Shown here in pieces: positions 43,909 through 56,478 of a stretch of 64,000 bases of DNA. The position numbers and the translations under genes are program-made. The DNA comes from Azolla caroliniana (taxonomy: Eukaryota; Polypodiophyta), in assembly GCA_043228905.1 (NCBI GenBank), contig JBHGNT010000005.1, positions 21,700,001 through 21,764,000 of the forward strand, in the 5' to 3' direction. A model generated the notes under the pieces. That model saw nothing but the letters and a program-made list of their open reading frames with translations. It was not told the DNA's origin and searched no databases. Every line of letters starts with the position of its first letter. The stretch's first letter is position 1.

Positions 43909-46900
43909 ATGGAGATGGAGATGGAGATGGAGATGGAGATGATGAATGGGCAGGAGATTCTGGAGCATTTTGGGCAGCGTCTACGTGAGTGTCTGCTGCC
44001 CAATTGCGAGGATGTCCTGCGCCTCCCAGCGCCTCCCTCCGACCTCTCCCTCTTCGGCGGTGCCACCACTTATGCAGGCACCCCTGCAGCCTTTCCTCTA
44101 CCCAATCATCATCACGACATGGCTTCTTCCTCCCCATCCTTCTCTCTTCTCTCTTCGGCTCTCCAAAGCATGCTCAACGGCATCCTTCAGGTTCCTTTCT
44201 CCGCCTTTTTCTTTCTATGTATATACTTATGCACGCATGTGTGCAGAGGTGCATATGTTTGTTATTTAGGTGGGTCTCATTATCTATATATGCTATATGG
44301 GCATGTATATGTATGTGCCTGTCAATGTATCATGCATATGCATGTTTGTGTCTCTCTGAGCCACGTGCATATGTAGGTGTATGCACACACGCATATAAAT
44401 AATATGTGCATGTTTGAGTCTCTTGAGTCTCTCCCGTATGTTTGTATGTGTATAAGTATATGATAGGGTTTGTATGGGAGACAATTTAGGTAATTAAAAT
44501 ATATGCCAACATATGCTTACATTATATGCTCACAGAGCTGAGAAGTATGATGGCAAACCTAACACGGGGTATAAATTATGTGGAACGAACTTTTTTGCCA
44601 ATCATAAACTCTTGGCGATGGAGTGTAAGTTTCAAGAAAGAAAATCAAACGGAGACTTATGTTGCTCTCTTAGATTTATACACACACAAATCCGTACTCT
44701 TATAAACTTACAATGCATTGACAAGTCTTAAGAGTTAAGTCACCATAACTCTCAACACGTTTTCCCTATAGATTCCACCATAATTTACCACATGAATTTG
44801 CTTTTTCTTGTGTTTGGTGAAATTGTTGAGTAATTTCCTATAGACTTTGCTTGTGTTTTTTATACTCATGCAATTTTTTTTGAGAATTTTCCATATCCTT
44901 GACTACATACAAAAAGTATGAGATGCTTTCGAGCTTCATGACATTCTTTATCCAACCATTTTTTCTTTGAATTACATTTTGTGATGTTTTTCCAAGGTGT
45001 ATGCTTGATCGAAAAGCATTTGTGTGAGAGAATTAAGTGGTCAACGCTTGAAAAAGTGAATAAAAAACACGCTAGAGCTGGAAGAGAGATTTCTTTCTGT
45101 GAATGATTCCCTTAAAGCTGTGCATTAATGGAGGAGGATTTGGAAATTCATCGCTATTAAGGTGGGTTGTGAATGTTTGGTTAGTTGTTTCTTTTGCTTA
45201 TTTTGAGACAAATAGTGTCCTGGATGGGGTGAAGATTTGAAAGTATAAATAGATTCTGTTATATGTTTTTCTTCTCAATATTATATCAAGCCCTTGGTTC
45301 TACTTGTGAGCATGGATGATTTTGTGCTTGGAAGGTAATGGCCATCATGGCCGTTGGGACATGGATCCAAATTCTGAAATTCACTTCTGATGCTAGCTTG
45401 TATCTTGCCTTGGATTGATAACTTTTTATTATTTTTCTTTCTTTCTTTCTTTTTCTTTTTTTCTATATTGGGACTGTATCTAATGGCAATTCAATTTAGT
45501 ATCATCATCATTAGAGGTTAAGTGTACAACTTCATACTCTGTAATGCTTATAGAAATTGGAAGAAGATCAGTAGAGCTTTATTCCCTTCACAATTTTTTT
45601 ATTAATGTAAGGACAATGCCTTACAACTTCCTCCTCGAGACTGCATGGGAAATTTGATGCTTACCACGTAAAGGCGCCTAAATAAAAATTCTTTCATCCA
45701 GATTGATCCAAAGACATCTGAAAATTGGTTTCAATAATATCTGGAAGTGCATGTATAGGAAAGGAAATGGATAGGAAAACATGAATCAATGTTTTATGCA
45801 GCTATACTAGAATCACTCCATGTGAAATGGAGAACTGGCTAATACAGATCTAAGTTGAGTACTATTGTGGCCACTTCAATATTCAATATTAAGGAAATTT
45901 CTGAGCACGACTAGCTGATGCCCAATCACAGATACTCGAGAGAGCAAGATGTTCCATCATACGGATGCGCATTCACACTGTAGAAAATGCAGGGATCTTA
46001 GACTAACTCTCACACAATGAGATCACTTAAAAGACTTAAGGAAATATCAGTAGATTAGGAAAAACGAGCATTTATTACAAAGATGTAGAATGGTTTATAT
46101 AAACAGTATCTACAGGTAGGTGGAAACCCAATGGTCACTTTATTAGGTTCACACTATTATAACTATATTCACACCTAACAGCTACTTAACTAGGTTCATA
46201 CTATTCTAAGTATGTTTACACCCAACAGTTACTTAACTAGGTTCACACTATTATAACTATGTTCACACCAAAGCTTTAATAGGATACACATTAAATGTAA
46301 CAAACCCCCCTGAAGTGAATGGTGTGGACTTGAATGTGGTCATTATCCAGGTGTTGGAAGAATGGAACTGCTCCCTCACATAATGCTAATGCACCTCCGT
46401 GTGTTTTGTTCGTGCATGGAAGACGGGTTTTCTTGCAATATCCAAAGCACTTTGACTATCTGTAAATATACAAGTAGGAGATGGTTCCTCAAGAGACAAA
46501 TCGGACAATAATCTCCTGAGCCAAACACACTCTACTGTAGCGCTGAATGCTGCTCTATATTCAGCTTCACAACTTGATGTTGCCACTGTTGGCTGCTTCT
46601 TGCTGAGCCAGGAAACATAGGAATTGCCAATCATGAGACAATTACCACTATGTGAGACACGAGTGTTGTAGCAGCCAACCCAATCACTATCAGTGAAGGC
46701 TGTTAGTGCCTTTGAGGTAATGGAAAACTCGCTTGGTTGCTTGCCAATGCTTTGTTCGAGGGCTGTGCATAAACTTGCGTAATTGAGAAACAACATATTG
46801 AATGACAGGTCGCGTGTTGCACAAAAATATCCAACAACCTACAACTTGCTGGTATAAGAGTACATCAGTTGGTTCTCCTTTGTCTTGGTATGAGAATTTG

Positions 46901-49900
46901 AAACTTGCTTCTATAGGAGTGGAGATTGGCTTGCAGTCTTCAAATCTGAATCATTGTAGGAGCTTCTCAATGTACTTTCATTGATTGAGAAAAATGTCCC
47001 CCCTCAACAGTAATAAATTGAATGCTGAGGTAGTAATGGAGATGACCAAGATCTGTAAGTTCAAATGTCTTACTATGACCAGCTTTGAAATTTGCAATTT
47101 CTTGCTCATCAGGTCTTGACAAATCATCAACATAAAGCACGGCGATTAGTAATTTTTCTCCATACTTTCGGACATAGAGTTTGCTTTCAGTTGGGGTGTT
47201 CACAAAACTGAGTTGAAGAAGGTAGCATGGATCTTTGCATTCCATAGTCGAGGTGCTTGCTTCAAGCTGTACAAAGCTTTAAGTAACCTGCAAACTTTAG
47301 TTTCTGCACTTATAATGACAAAATCTGGAGGTTGAGCTACATAAACCTCTTCTTCTAAATCTCCATTTAAGAAGGTGGTTTTAATGTCTAATTGGTGAAC
47401 CTTCCATCCCTTAATTGCTGCTGCAACAACTGTAGCTTTGATTGTAGTCATCTTTGAAGTGGGGGCGAAGGTTTCTTCATAGTCTATCCCCTCCTTTTGG
47501 GAACAACCTTTTTGCCACAAGTCTTGCTTTAAAATGATCAATGCTTCCATCCAGATTACACTTGACTTTGTAAATCCACTTGGTGGCAATTACTTTTTTA
47601 CCTTTAGGTAGATCACATAACTCCCAAATGTTGTTCATGTAGATGGACCCAAGTTCTGATTTCATGGCTTCAACCCAATGGTCATGTGCTAATGCATACT
47701 TAACTGAGAGTGGTTCCTCATCACAAATTTCAGCGATAAGAGCATGATGCACATAAGGCAGTTCAGCTTGCTGATTAGTTGACCGGGTTTTAGCCTAAAG
47801 AGGAAACTTGAGTTTGCAGTCCATAAGGGTGTTAATCAGCCATTTAGGAACTGTTCTTGCTTGCTGAGAAGAGACTTGTTCTTCCTCCAATTCCATGTCA
47901 AAATCATGTGGGTTAATGACCTGTAAATTAGCATTATTATTAACAATGTCTGGTTGCTCATTTTCAACCACAAGAGATCAATTTGAGCATTGCTTGGCTG
48001 CTCTACATCTCTGTTTGGAGCATGTTCTTGCTGATGCAAAACTTGCACATTACCTCCATGAGGTTGGGTTAGTCGATCACTTTCAAACACAACGTTTTGG
48101 AGCAATGGTAACAAAGTATCAAATGCATCTGGTTGATCAAGAACTGGTTCTTTGGAGCAATCCACAAGTGGTTGAGTTGCATTTTCAGCAAATATCACAT
48201 CCCGGCTGATGATGATCTTACCAGTAGTGGGCTGAAACAACCGATAACCTTTGCTTTCTTTGCTGTAGCCAACAAAGATGCATTTTGTTGCTTTGTCTTG
48301 AAGCTTATGGTGCTGTTGTGGTGGCACAAATACATAAGTCGAGCTTCCAAATATTCTCATGTGTCCAACATTTGGCTTGTGACCAGTCCAAACCTCATAT
48401 GGAGTGATAGTTGTTATTGCTTTTGTGGGGCATCTATTCAAAACATAGTTTGCACACATTACAACTTCCAACCAAAACTTATGAGGTAGCTTCTTATTGT
48501 TGAGCATGCATCTTGCCATCTCCATGAGAGATCTATTCTTTCTCTTAACCAAACCATTTTGTTGTGGTGTGTATGGAGTGGTGCATTGATGGATAATACC
48601 TCTATCCTTCAAGAAAGTATTGAACTCTTGAGACATGTACTCACCCCCTCTATCGATGGCGAAGAGTTATGAGTTTGTGACCGCTAAGATTTTCAGCAAG
48701 GTGTAAGAATTCTTTGAAGCATGAAAAGACATTGGATTTCTCCTTCAAAGGATATACCCAAGTGTGGCGGGTAGCATCATCAATGAATGTAAGAAAATAA
48801 AGATAACCTCCAATTGATGGTGTTCTCATTGGGCCATATACATCACTATGTACAAGTTGAAGCTTGTGTGTTGCCAAAACATTTGCATCTTTTGGAAATG
48901 AAAACCTATGCATCTTTCCTAGAATATAGCCCTCACAAACATGATTAGATGGTACATGAATGGAAGGAAGATTGCATACCATATATCATGCTTGCTGAGC
49001 CTTGCAAGGCTGTTGAAATTTAAATGGCCGAACCGAGCATGCCATAGTTCAAAATTGCTTTGTGTTTGGGCATCCACTGCCAATGCATTTTGCTTATCAA
49101 ATTTCTGATATATGTCACGTTTGTAAACGCTGTTGAACAAACTACCTGTTATGACAATGATATCGCCCTTTGTATGATCATGTACTACGCATTTGTCATA
49201 GAGAAAATGGACAGGGTATCGATGCATAGCAATGGCAAAAACAAAAAGAAGGTTTTTCTTTATGCCAGGGACATAGAGAACATTGTTCAAGGTGACTACA
49301 TCCCCTTTGATAGTTGTAGTATTAACTTCACCAATGCATTTTATGATGTAAGAAGCATTATTGGCACAAGCAACGGTGCCCGCCTTATGACAAGCATCTT
49401 CAAGTGTGACAAAGAGATTTTTGCAAGAAGTTATGTGTTTAGAAGCACCGCTATCAAAATACCATGCATCTGTAGAGTCACTTACTGATAAACATACGTC
49501 ATCCTTTGAGGGATCATACATTGTATGTATCAAGAATGCCCACTCATGTTGAGCAATACGTGCTTCTACCTTCGTACCAATAGAGGTGGTAGCATTAAGA
49601 CCAGTCAGTTTTTTCTTCTCTTCACTAGCTTTCCTTTTTCGACATTCACTAATGTCATGGCTTGGTTTACGACAATGATTGCACCTTTTCTTCTTCTTCT
49701 CAACATGGAAAGTCAAGGCATCATTGCCTTTAAAAGGAAGGTTATTTTGTTTTCGTTCTTGTTGGCGTTTGAACTTGGAAGAGGTAACAAAAACTTGATC
49801 ACCACTATTAAGAACATCCCGAGCTTGGGATTGAGATTCCTATAAGAGAAGGGAGATTAGCTCATCAAAGCTGAAGCTCTCTTTACCTCTTTGTAAGACG

Positions 49901-52900
49901 CCTTATTGTTGTGGCGAAGCTTTGATATGAATTCGGAAGTGTGGCAAGAACTTTAGAAACTAACTCCTTGTCTGAAATCACCTCATCAATGTTGAGTAGT
50001 TGTTCCTTGAAGTCCTTGATTTTTGTTAAGAATGCGTCCATGGATTCACCTTCTTGCATCCTTGTTTCTTCAAGTTACCGCTTAAGCATAACAACACTTG
50101 CTTCATTCCTTTGAGCATATAGGTTCTTTAACACATCCCAAGCACTTTTTGAGGTCGTGCAAGATCGGATATGTGGAACAATGTGATGTTTAACCGATAA
50201 TGCGATGAGAGCAGGGGATTGAGCATCCTTACCATCCCGCATAAGTTGTGAAACAATGGATTGTTGAGTGGAGCTTGAAGCATTGTTTGCGTTAGTTGTT
50301 CCTTAAGGGGAGGGAGAGTTTGGAGAAGAACTTGAAGTTGGAGGTTCATCTTTGCATCCTTGTTTCTTCAAGTTGCTGCTTAAGCATAGCACACTTGCTT
50401 CATTCCTTTGAGCATATAGGTTCTTTAACACATCCCAAGCACTTTTTGAGGTCCTGCAAGATCAGATATGTGGAACAATGTGACGTTTGACTGATAATGC
50501 AATGAGAGCATGGGCTTGAGCATCCTTACCATCCCACTTAAGTTGTGAAGCAATGGATTGTTGAGTGGAGCTTAAAGCATTGTTTGTGTTAGTTGTTCCT
50601 TAAGGGGAGGGAGAGTTTGGAGAAGAACTTGAAGTTGGATGTTCATCGGATCCGATGACAATGTCCCATAGCAGATTTGCTACCAGTACATGTCTCATCA
50701 TATATGCCTACATAGGATAGTTAGTACCATCCAACTTGTCTTCAGCATTAAGCATATGAAAAATATTAGTTTGCTCAGCCATTGCAAAAGCAAGAAATAT
50801 GGATGAGATATTGCAATACTTGGTGGTTATATTCACCAAAATGTACTAAAGCAATATAATATTGAAGAAATACATGAGAGATAAGAGTTACTTTGGTTTG
50901 CTGAAAACTTATTTTGTTGTGGTAAAAACTGGTTGCTGCAATTTCTGTGCAATCAGGGTTTGAGATTGCGACAAAACTTGTTTTGACTGTACCTCCAAAA
51001 CCAAAAATCCGATTTGGGCATGCAAGTAGTCAAAAGAATCGGCTCGTAATCTACGTTTTGAAAATGTGAAAATAGGGAAAGATCGCGTCTGTTGCAGTTT
51101 TCTGTTGTTCGAACTTTCGTTGCTGTTGATGGTGAGGTTTGATGTCTTCTTAGATGGGAAGAGATAAACCGAAAGATCTATGTATGCCTATTTGGAAGGA
51201 TAGGATAGAGAAAGTAACCTAAACCTGCTCTGATACGATTTGTGGAAAATGTAGGGATCCTAGACTAACTCTCACACAATGAGATCACTTAAAAGACTTA
51301 AGGAAATATCAGTAGATTAGGAAAAACGAGCATTTATTACAAAGATGTAGAATGGTTTATATAACCAGTATCTACAGGTAGGTGGAAACCCAACGACCAC
51401 TTTATTAGGTTCACACTATTATAACTATATTCAAACCTAACAACTACTTAACTAGGTTCATACTATTCTAAGTATGTTCACACCCAACAGTTACTTAACT
51501 AGGTTCACACTATTATAACTATGTTCACACCAAAGGTTTAGTAGGATACACATTAAGTGTAACACACACATCATGTCTAGGGAAAGTGGTTTGTAATGAT
51601 GGTTGGCATCTTGTGGACATTAATATATCATCATCTTCTTTTAATGTTAATGTATCTGGTTCACACTATAACCTGGAAATATTCCAGTCCCCGACACATT
51701 ATCTATGAGATAGACTAATAATAGTCATACTTATATTTATCCTTTTGGCATAAACCACTTGAAAATCTATCATGTCAAAGATAAATTCTAATATTGTTTT
51801 AATTTGTTTTAATCTGTATGTTACACTTTTGGGGATTATTGCTCTTCTATAAATATGGAAGATTGTTCATTATAATGACTTTAAAACAAGAAAATATGTT
51901 CATTTAGTGAACTATATTGGATTGATTATTCAAATCACAATACTTATCACTTAATGATTTCTATTTGATTATTTTCTTCACTAGATTAATGTAGAATTAT
52001 AAGGCAAATCACAATAGCTAGCAATTTTCTAAAAATCCTTAAATGTAGTCCAAATATCTTATATCCAGGATGCATAATGAGTTGTCTGCTCATACATTTA
52101 TGTGTGGATCAATTCCAGGTTGATGTTTTCCGACTTCACTATGAAACTGCAAATGAAAGCTTTCTGTTTCCCATACCAGTAACCACAACAGAACCCATGG
52201 ACTTTGGAGAATTCATAACAGAATTTTCCTCTCTTCTAAAGGCTAAGAAAAACCAGGTTTTGTATCTTACGCTAAGGTCACTCCCGGAAAGAAGTTGCCC
52301 ATCTTCAATGCCAGAAGAGTTTTGCCAGTTTATTGATAGGTTTGTAAATCCTATTACAAGATTGAACTTCATTCCCAAAGGCACCATAAAGCAAGTAAAT
52401 CTTTGGATGGGGGCTATTGTGACAAGCAGATTACACTTTGATGCCTTAGATAACCTTCACGTATGTTTGTCAGGGAAGAAAGTTCTACACTTATATTCGC
52501 CATTAGATCTTCCAGATCTCTATCCAGAACCTTGGGATAAAGGTTAGTATCATATATCCTCCCTCAAGCTTTCAATGGATTTCTAGGGAAGTTTCGTATC
52601 ATATGGTTTCTGATCAGGCTCATATATACATTGCATTATGTATTTGTTAAGTTTGAAAATCCTCAAGAAACTGAACATAAAAATTGGATATTCAAGTGAA
52701 ATTCTATCTCATAAAGCGTGCTTGGTGGCCTATAGCTGATTTGTGTGAACAGTATACAAATAAATTTCTGCTATTCTCTATATTTTTGCTGCTGTTTGAT
52801 GTTTGTCACCTTATAGTGATGCATTGTGATTGAATTGTAGAAACTTTTGGTCAAATTTACATGAAACATGACGTTTATTATGCATGAGATGTGGCTCTTA

Positions 52901-54242
52901 CTTCTATGAGCGCTGATAGGTGATGCTGAAACGCATGAGAAAATCTAGCCATGGAAGATTAAGTTTTTGACCATCTTCCTAGCTAGTTCTAGTTTTCCCT
53001 TTATATTTTATAGATTCAGCCGATAGGGACATCTTTTGCAGTTTTGGCTACAAGATTGGTTTCACACCGTTGTTAGATGTCCAGAAATTTTACTGATCCA
53101 AAAGAAATAATGATGAGATTTTTCTACACATTATATAGTTAAAAGGAAAGTAAGGATACATTTTTTCAATTACTTTTGAGCTTCATTGTCCTACATCTCA
53201 GCAAAACAACCCATTGTCATTCTCTTTTATCCGGAATCAGCTGCTTAAAAGGATACTTTCAAGGTCAAAGGAAATAGAAATTTCATCGTCACTAGTGATT
53301 ACGTTTATCTAGTATAATGGTGCATTGATGCAGAATTAGGAAGCTCAATTTTTTGGACGGTGATCATTCATAGTTTCTTAAGTACATTTTACTATAAAAT
53401 TGCATCAATGCATGATTATGAAGATCGAATTTGTGAAAAATTATCATGTAGTAAGAAGTTCAGATATTTGTTATTATTATTGCTGTATTAGTAGAGACTA
53501 CATAAGTGGTAACTGTAAGAGCCCCATGTTGTCAAATTGTCCTGCAGATCAATTGAACAATGTCTCTAGCATTGGATCAGCATTTATTGCAAGTCATGAA
53601 AAGCATACTCGCTTTTTCGAGAATGTGAAGTGCTTCAGGACAGAGGTGCCCATAAGTTCTCTCTATTTTGCTTTCTTATCAGTCTTCCATTTCCGAGCAT
53701 GTTATGCTTTATATTAACACATCATTTGGTTATTGCAATAGCTGAACTCTGGGGAGGCAATTTTCATTCCTGCAGGCTGGTGGCATGAGGTATATATATT
53801 CACATATAGTCTTCTATCTTTTAGCCATCCATCTGGTGATTTTGTTTCTAATGATCAAAAAACAAAATTTAATGGCATGCTTTAAGCACAAAATACCGTA
53901 TTGCTTCAGGTCTTTACCTTGGAACCTAGTGTATCGGTGAATGTATGGTTTGGTTCAAGTTTGAATGCGAGGTTTCGCCCAACACTCCTGCATTTAAAAT
54001 CTGTAAGCTTCTTGACATCGTCTCTCTGCCTTTAAGTCATTTCTTTGTGTTTGGTGGGAAAAAGATACACAGATATGTTTCAGAAACAAAACATTTATGT
54101 CAAAGAAGCATGTGAATGTGTTTTTCGAATGTGTTTTTCGAATACAGAAGTAGTACTAACTTGAAACATTTGTTGACATCAATTGAAGGAGAAATATTTG
54201 CAGTTCATGTTGAATTCAACACATGTGAAGGCTAAAGGGTAA
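43909..54242 (+). CDS. JmjC-domain (cupin_8) 2-oxoglutarate/Fe(II) oxygenase, six exons
   Basis: Members hydroxylate or demethylate protein or RNA substrates using Fe(II) and 2-oxoglutarate; the substrate here is unknown. Proposed exons are 43909-44190, 52119-52542, 53548-53645, 53742-53789, 53910-54002 and 54189-54242. All have GT/AG borders and compatible phase, giving about 332 residues. Exon 2 has FGEFITEFSSLLKAKKNQVL, then NLWMGAIVTSRLHFDALDNL with the iron ligands H-x-D, and SGKKVLHLYSPLDLPDLYP. Exon 4 has SGEAIFIPAGWWHE with the distal His. Exon 5 has PSVSVNVWFGSS. The arrangement resembles plant JMJ31-like proteins. Exon 1 (starting MEMEMEMEM) is joined by phase only; it lacks the usual 'P-x-V-F-R-G' entry motif of these proteins, so another 5' exon may exist inside the 7.9-kb first intron. 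That intron holds a complete copia element. Confidence 0.8.
45979..46302 (-). repeat. 3' LTR of the copia element
   Basis: 324 bp, plus strand TGTAG...TAACA. It contains a repeated aggttca-actatt-taa-tatgttcac motif three times, present in both LTRs. Confidence 0.95.
46383..47752 (-). pseudogene. copia reverse transcriptase and RNase H
   Basis: RT motifs: HWVEAMKSELGSIYMNNIWEL, KWIYKVKCNLDGSI, FAPTSKMTTI, KTTFLNGDLEEEVYVAQPP, YSLKQAPRLWN, then YVDDL near 47120. RNase H: TAFTDSDWVGC, SSCEAEYRAAF, CIFTDSQSALDIARKP, with the acidic residues present. Frameshifts near 47500, 47220 and 46900 and the loss of part of the connection domain make it inactive. Confidence 0.9.
47836..49716 (-). pseudogene. 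copia zinc knuckle, protease and integrase
   Basis: Zinc knuckle CNHCRKPSHDISEC, protease WYFDSGASKHIT and pre-integrase LWHARFGHLNFNSLARLSK come first. Integrase follows (HSDVYGPMRTPSIGG, YFLTFIDDATRHTW, then YTPQQNGLVKRKNRSLMEMA) with the C-terminal GHKPNVGHMRIFG and FVGYSKESKGYRL motifs. The frame is open for long stretches (265 and 266 codons) but broken near 48640 and 48950. Confidence 0.9.
49720..50783 (-). pseudogene. copia gag with an internal tandem duplication
   Basis: The start MAEQTNIFHMLNAEDKLDGT at 50783 is followed by gag motifs (MMRHVLVANLLWDIVIGSD, SKSAWDVLKNLYAQRNEAS twice, DAFLTKIKDFKEQLLNIDEV). Stops and frameshifts are present in both duplicated halves. Confidence 0.85.
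50054..50648 (-). repeat. 298-bp tandem duplication inside copia gag
   Basis: Two copies start at 50054 and 50352 with ttgcatccttgtttcttcaa and run to about 50351 and 50648. They differ at roughly 20 positions. The capsid segment ending in SAWDVLKNLYAQRNEAS is therefore present twice. Confidence 0.9.
51241..51564 (-). repeat. 5' LTR of the copia element
   Basis: 324 bp with the same termini. The adjacent plus-strand sequence cctgctctgatacgatt is the reverse of the primer-binding site. Confidence 0.95.
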
Positions 54243-55315
54243 TTTGTAATTTTCCCAAAACTCAAGTATATGCTTATGAGGAGATAACAATGTGGAAGGG
54301 CACATTTAAAGGCTCAGGGATAGTATGGAATGTTCTCGAAACTTAAGGATACGCTTATGAGGTGTCAAGGATGTGGAATGTAAGGTTCCATAAGAGTGCG
54401 TAGAGCCAAAGTGAATGCAAATTTGGGGTTTAGATCTTCATACTATGCTTGAAACTGAAGGATAATATACCATATGCACTCACGAAACAAATGGCATATG
54501 TTCCATTTTAGATAACCGGAGGTTATATTCTACATAGAGCAATGTGACATTTGCTTCATATTAGATATAATTGGAACGTATATCCTCAACGTGTGACATT
54601 TGCGCCATCTTAGATGATTGGCGTATACCCCCGCATAGAACAATGTCGCAAATTCTTAATGTTGATAGATGCCTCTACTGTTTGTATAATGCTTGAAATT
54701 GCATGAGCAGCCTACATAGAACAGATTGATGCATATGTAACATATTTTCTTAATCCCGTTACTTTTATAATACATTTTCTTTCTATAGTAATCATTGTTT
54801 GTTTGTCTCAAAAAGGATTCATAGACTTTGATATTTATTTCTTGCAATGATTGGTTAAATCATCTTTTGGTTTACTTTACACGCCTCTTACTACACTACA
54901 TAACACATTTATATTTGGCAAGGAGCACGATGGGAGCGCGCACACCGATTGGGATAGAGAGGAAGATCGTAGACAAGGGACAAAAGGCTCCATGACCTTC
55001 ACAATCTCTTCGCAACCTGCCCCTTGCTGCTCACCCACCCCCCCACAATTGTTCTTACTTACCTGCTTTGTCTAACGCTCCTTGCCCATCGCTTCATCCG
55101 CTACCCTAATCTTTCGACCATCACCCGCGCCCTAGTCTGTCATCCTTCCTTCGATTCCCACACAATCCCCTTCACCTCCCTCTTTACCTTGTCGTGGTAC
55201 AAGTGCAACACCGGTTTCTCCACTTCAAGACACTCCATACCTTGCACAACCGTCGACCCACGACCCAATAACACCTCTGTCGCCTTAAGGATTAGGGTTT
55301 AGGGCTGTCCCTTCC
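54243..55315. other. Intergenic downstream of the JmjC gene, no gene recognised
   Basis: At 54240-54650 a short phrase (gaggat/acatttg-cat-ttagat-tt-gg-tatat) recurs in degenerate form. From about 55000 the plus strand becomes C-rich. No protein motif was recognised. Confidence 0.45.
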
Positions 55316-55612
55316 TTGATTTTGCCTTACTTACCGTCGACTTTGCCCTTTCTTCGACTCTGTCCTTTCTTCAACTCTATCTTCTCTTCGACTTTGTCCT
55401 TTCTTTGACTCTGCCCTTCTCCTCTACTTTGCCCCTTTGACTCTCTGCCCTCCTTTCTTTGACTTTGTTCTTTCTTCGACTCTTCTGCCTCTTCCCTTTC
55501 TTCGAGTCTATTGCTTATTCGATCCTGCCCTTTCTCCGACTCTGTCCTTTCTTCGATGCTATCACTTCTTCGACTTTGCCCTTTCTTCTACTTTGTTCCT
55601 TCTTTGACTATG
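55316..55612 (+). repeat. Degenerate CTTTCTTCGACTCTGTCC-type repeat
   Basis: About 13 variants of (gcc/tcc)tttcttcgact(ct/tt)g follow each other at 18-25 base spacing. The short frames it opens (Phe/Ser/Leu-rich) are a by-product. Confidence 0.8.
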
Positions 55613-56110
55613 CCTTTTTTGTCCAAATAGGTGGAAAATATCACTCACAAATAGGTGGAATAAGGGAAGTCCAACCACTCGGTAAGGGGCTATATCAAAT
55701 CGTCTTGGAAAACAAGGACTTTGTAGAGAAACACATCAATGTCTCATGCAATATCCGAAATACACAGATGTTTATGCACAAATGGATACATGGTTTTAAT
55801 CTAGTAGAGGCCACACAACAGAAGATTTCGATGAAAAAGTTAATGATGTTTTCTCGTTTATCTCTGCAATATAATGTGTTGTTACCAAGTATTGGAAATT
55901 CTTTTGGATTGATGTTGAAATAGGAACTAATAGGGTAAATAACTTATGCCCCCCATCTATATGACTTTTGGTGCAGGATATTGACAGATTGCCTTCCAAA
56001 ATCCTCATTCTTGGTAAAAAGAACATGTGCTTTAAATAACAAATAGAGGTGATTGGTGCACCAGGGCAATGTTTTAGATGCAACAACTTTGGTCACCTTA
56101 AAAAGAAGAA
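55600..56110 (+). pseudogene. LINE ORF1 relic (DUF4283-like and zinc knuckle)
   Basis: The plus strand reads PLGKGLYQIVLENKDFVEKH then HKWIHGFNLVEA near 55680-55800, the DUF4283 pattern of plant LINE ORF1. At 56050-56100 it reads APGQCFRCNNFGHLKKK, a CX2CX4H knuckle whose last Cys is lost. A stop at 55921 separates the parts. Confidence 0.6.
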
Positions 56111-56478
56111 TAAGGATTTTGGAAGGCAGCCTATCAATATCCTACACCAAAAGTCATATAGATGGGGGGCCTAAGTTATTCTTTAGCTTGTCTAGTAATG
56201 TTGGTCTTCCTCCAACCTCTATTCGAAGGAATTTCAAATACCGGAAAGCAACATGTGTTCCAGAGATAAACCATGAAACATCTTTACCTTTTTCTATTGT
56301 ACCCTCATATATCCATTTAATTTAAAACCATGTATCCATTTGCACATAAAAATCCGTGTGCTTTAGATATGGCAAGGGGACTTTGGTATAAGTTTCTTTA
56401 CGTAGTCCTGTCCTCTAGGATGACTTGATAAAACCCCTTACCGAGTGGTTGGACTTCCCTTATTCCACCTATTTGTGA
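55645..56478. repeat. Long inverted repeat made of two LINE ORF1 copies
   Basis: The left arm (about 55645-56025) and right arm (about 56100-56478) are reverse complements with visible divergence, perhaps 20-25%. The outer 45 bases are almost identical (tcacaaataggtggaataag and onward). A second strong block is catatagatggggg with caccaaaagt. The roughly 75-base spacer holds the zinc-knuckle remnant. Confidence 0.85.

Larger units (their letters stand above)
45974..51569 (-). mobile_element. Full-length Ty1/copia retrotransposon in intron 1 of the JmjC gene, decayed
   Basis: Direct LTRs of 324 bp at 45979-46302 and 51241-51564 are flanked by the target duplication CACAC (45974-45978 and 51565-51569). 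On the minus strand a primer-binding site like that of initiator tRNA-Met (atcgtatcagagcagg) follows the 51241 LTR edge. A polypurine tract (cttcaggggggttt) precedes the other LTR. The LTRs differ at about 13 positions (roughly 4%), so the insertion is much older than the 36.4-kb element. Gag, protease, integrase, RT (YVDD) and RNase H are all recognisable in copia order, but stops and frameshifts are frequent. It lies antisense to the JmjC gene. Confidence 0.95.

Noticed and set aside
44199-44484. Extension of the JmjC exon 1 frame to 44376 and neighbouring frames
   Set aside because: The frame beyond 44190 is low-complexity tatgtgcat-type sequence following a good splice donor; read as intron.
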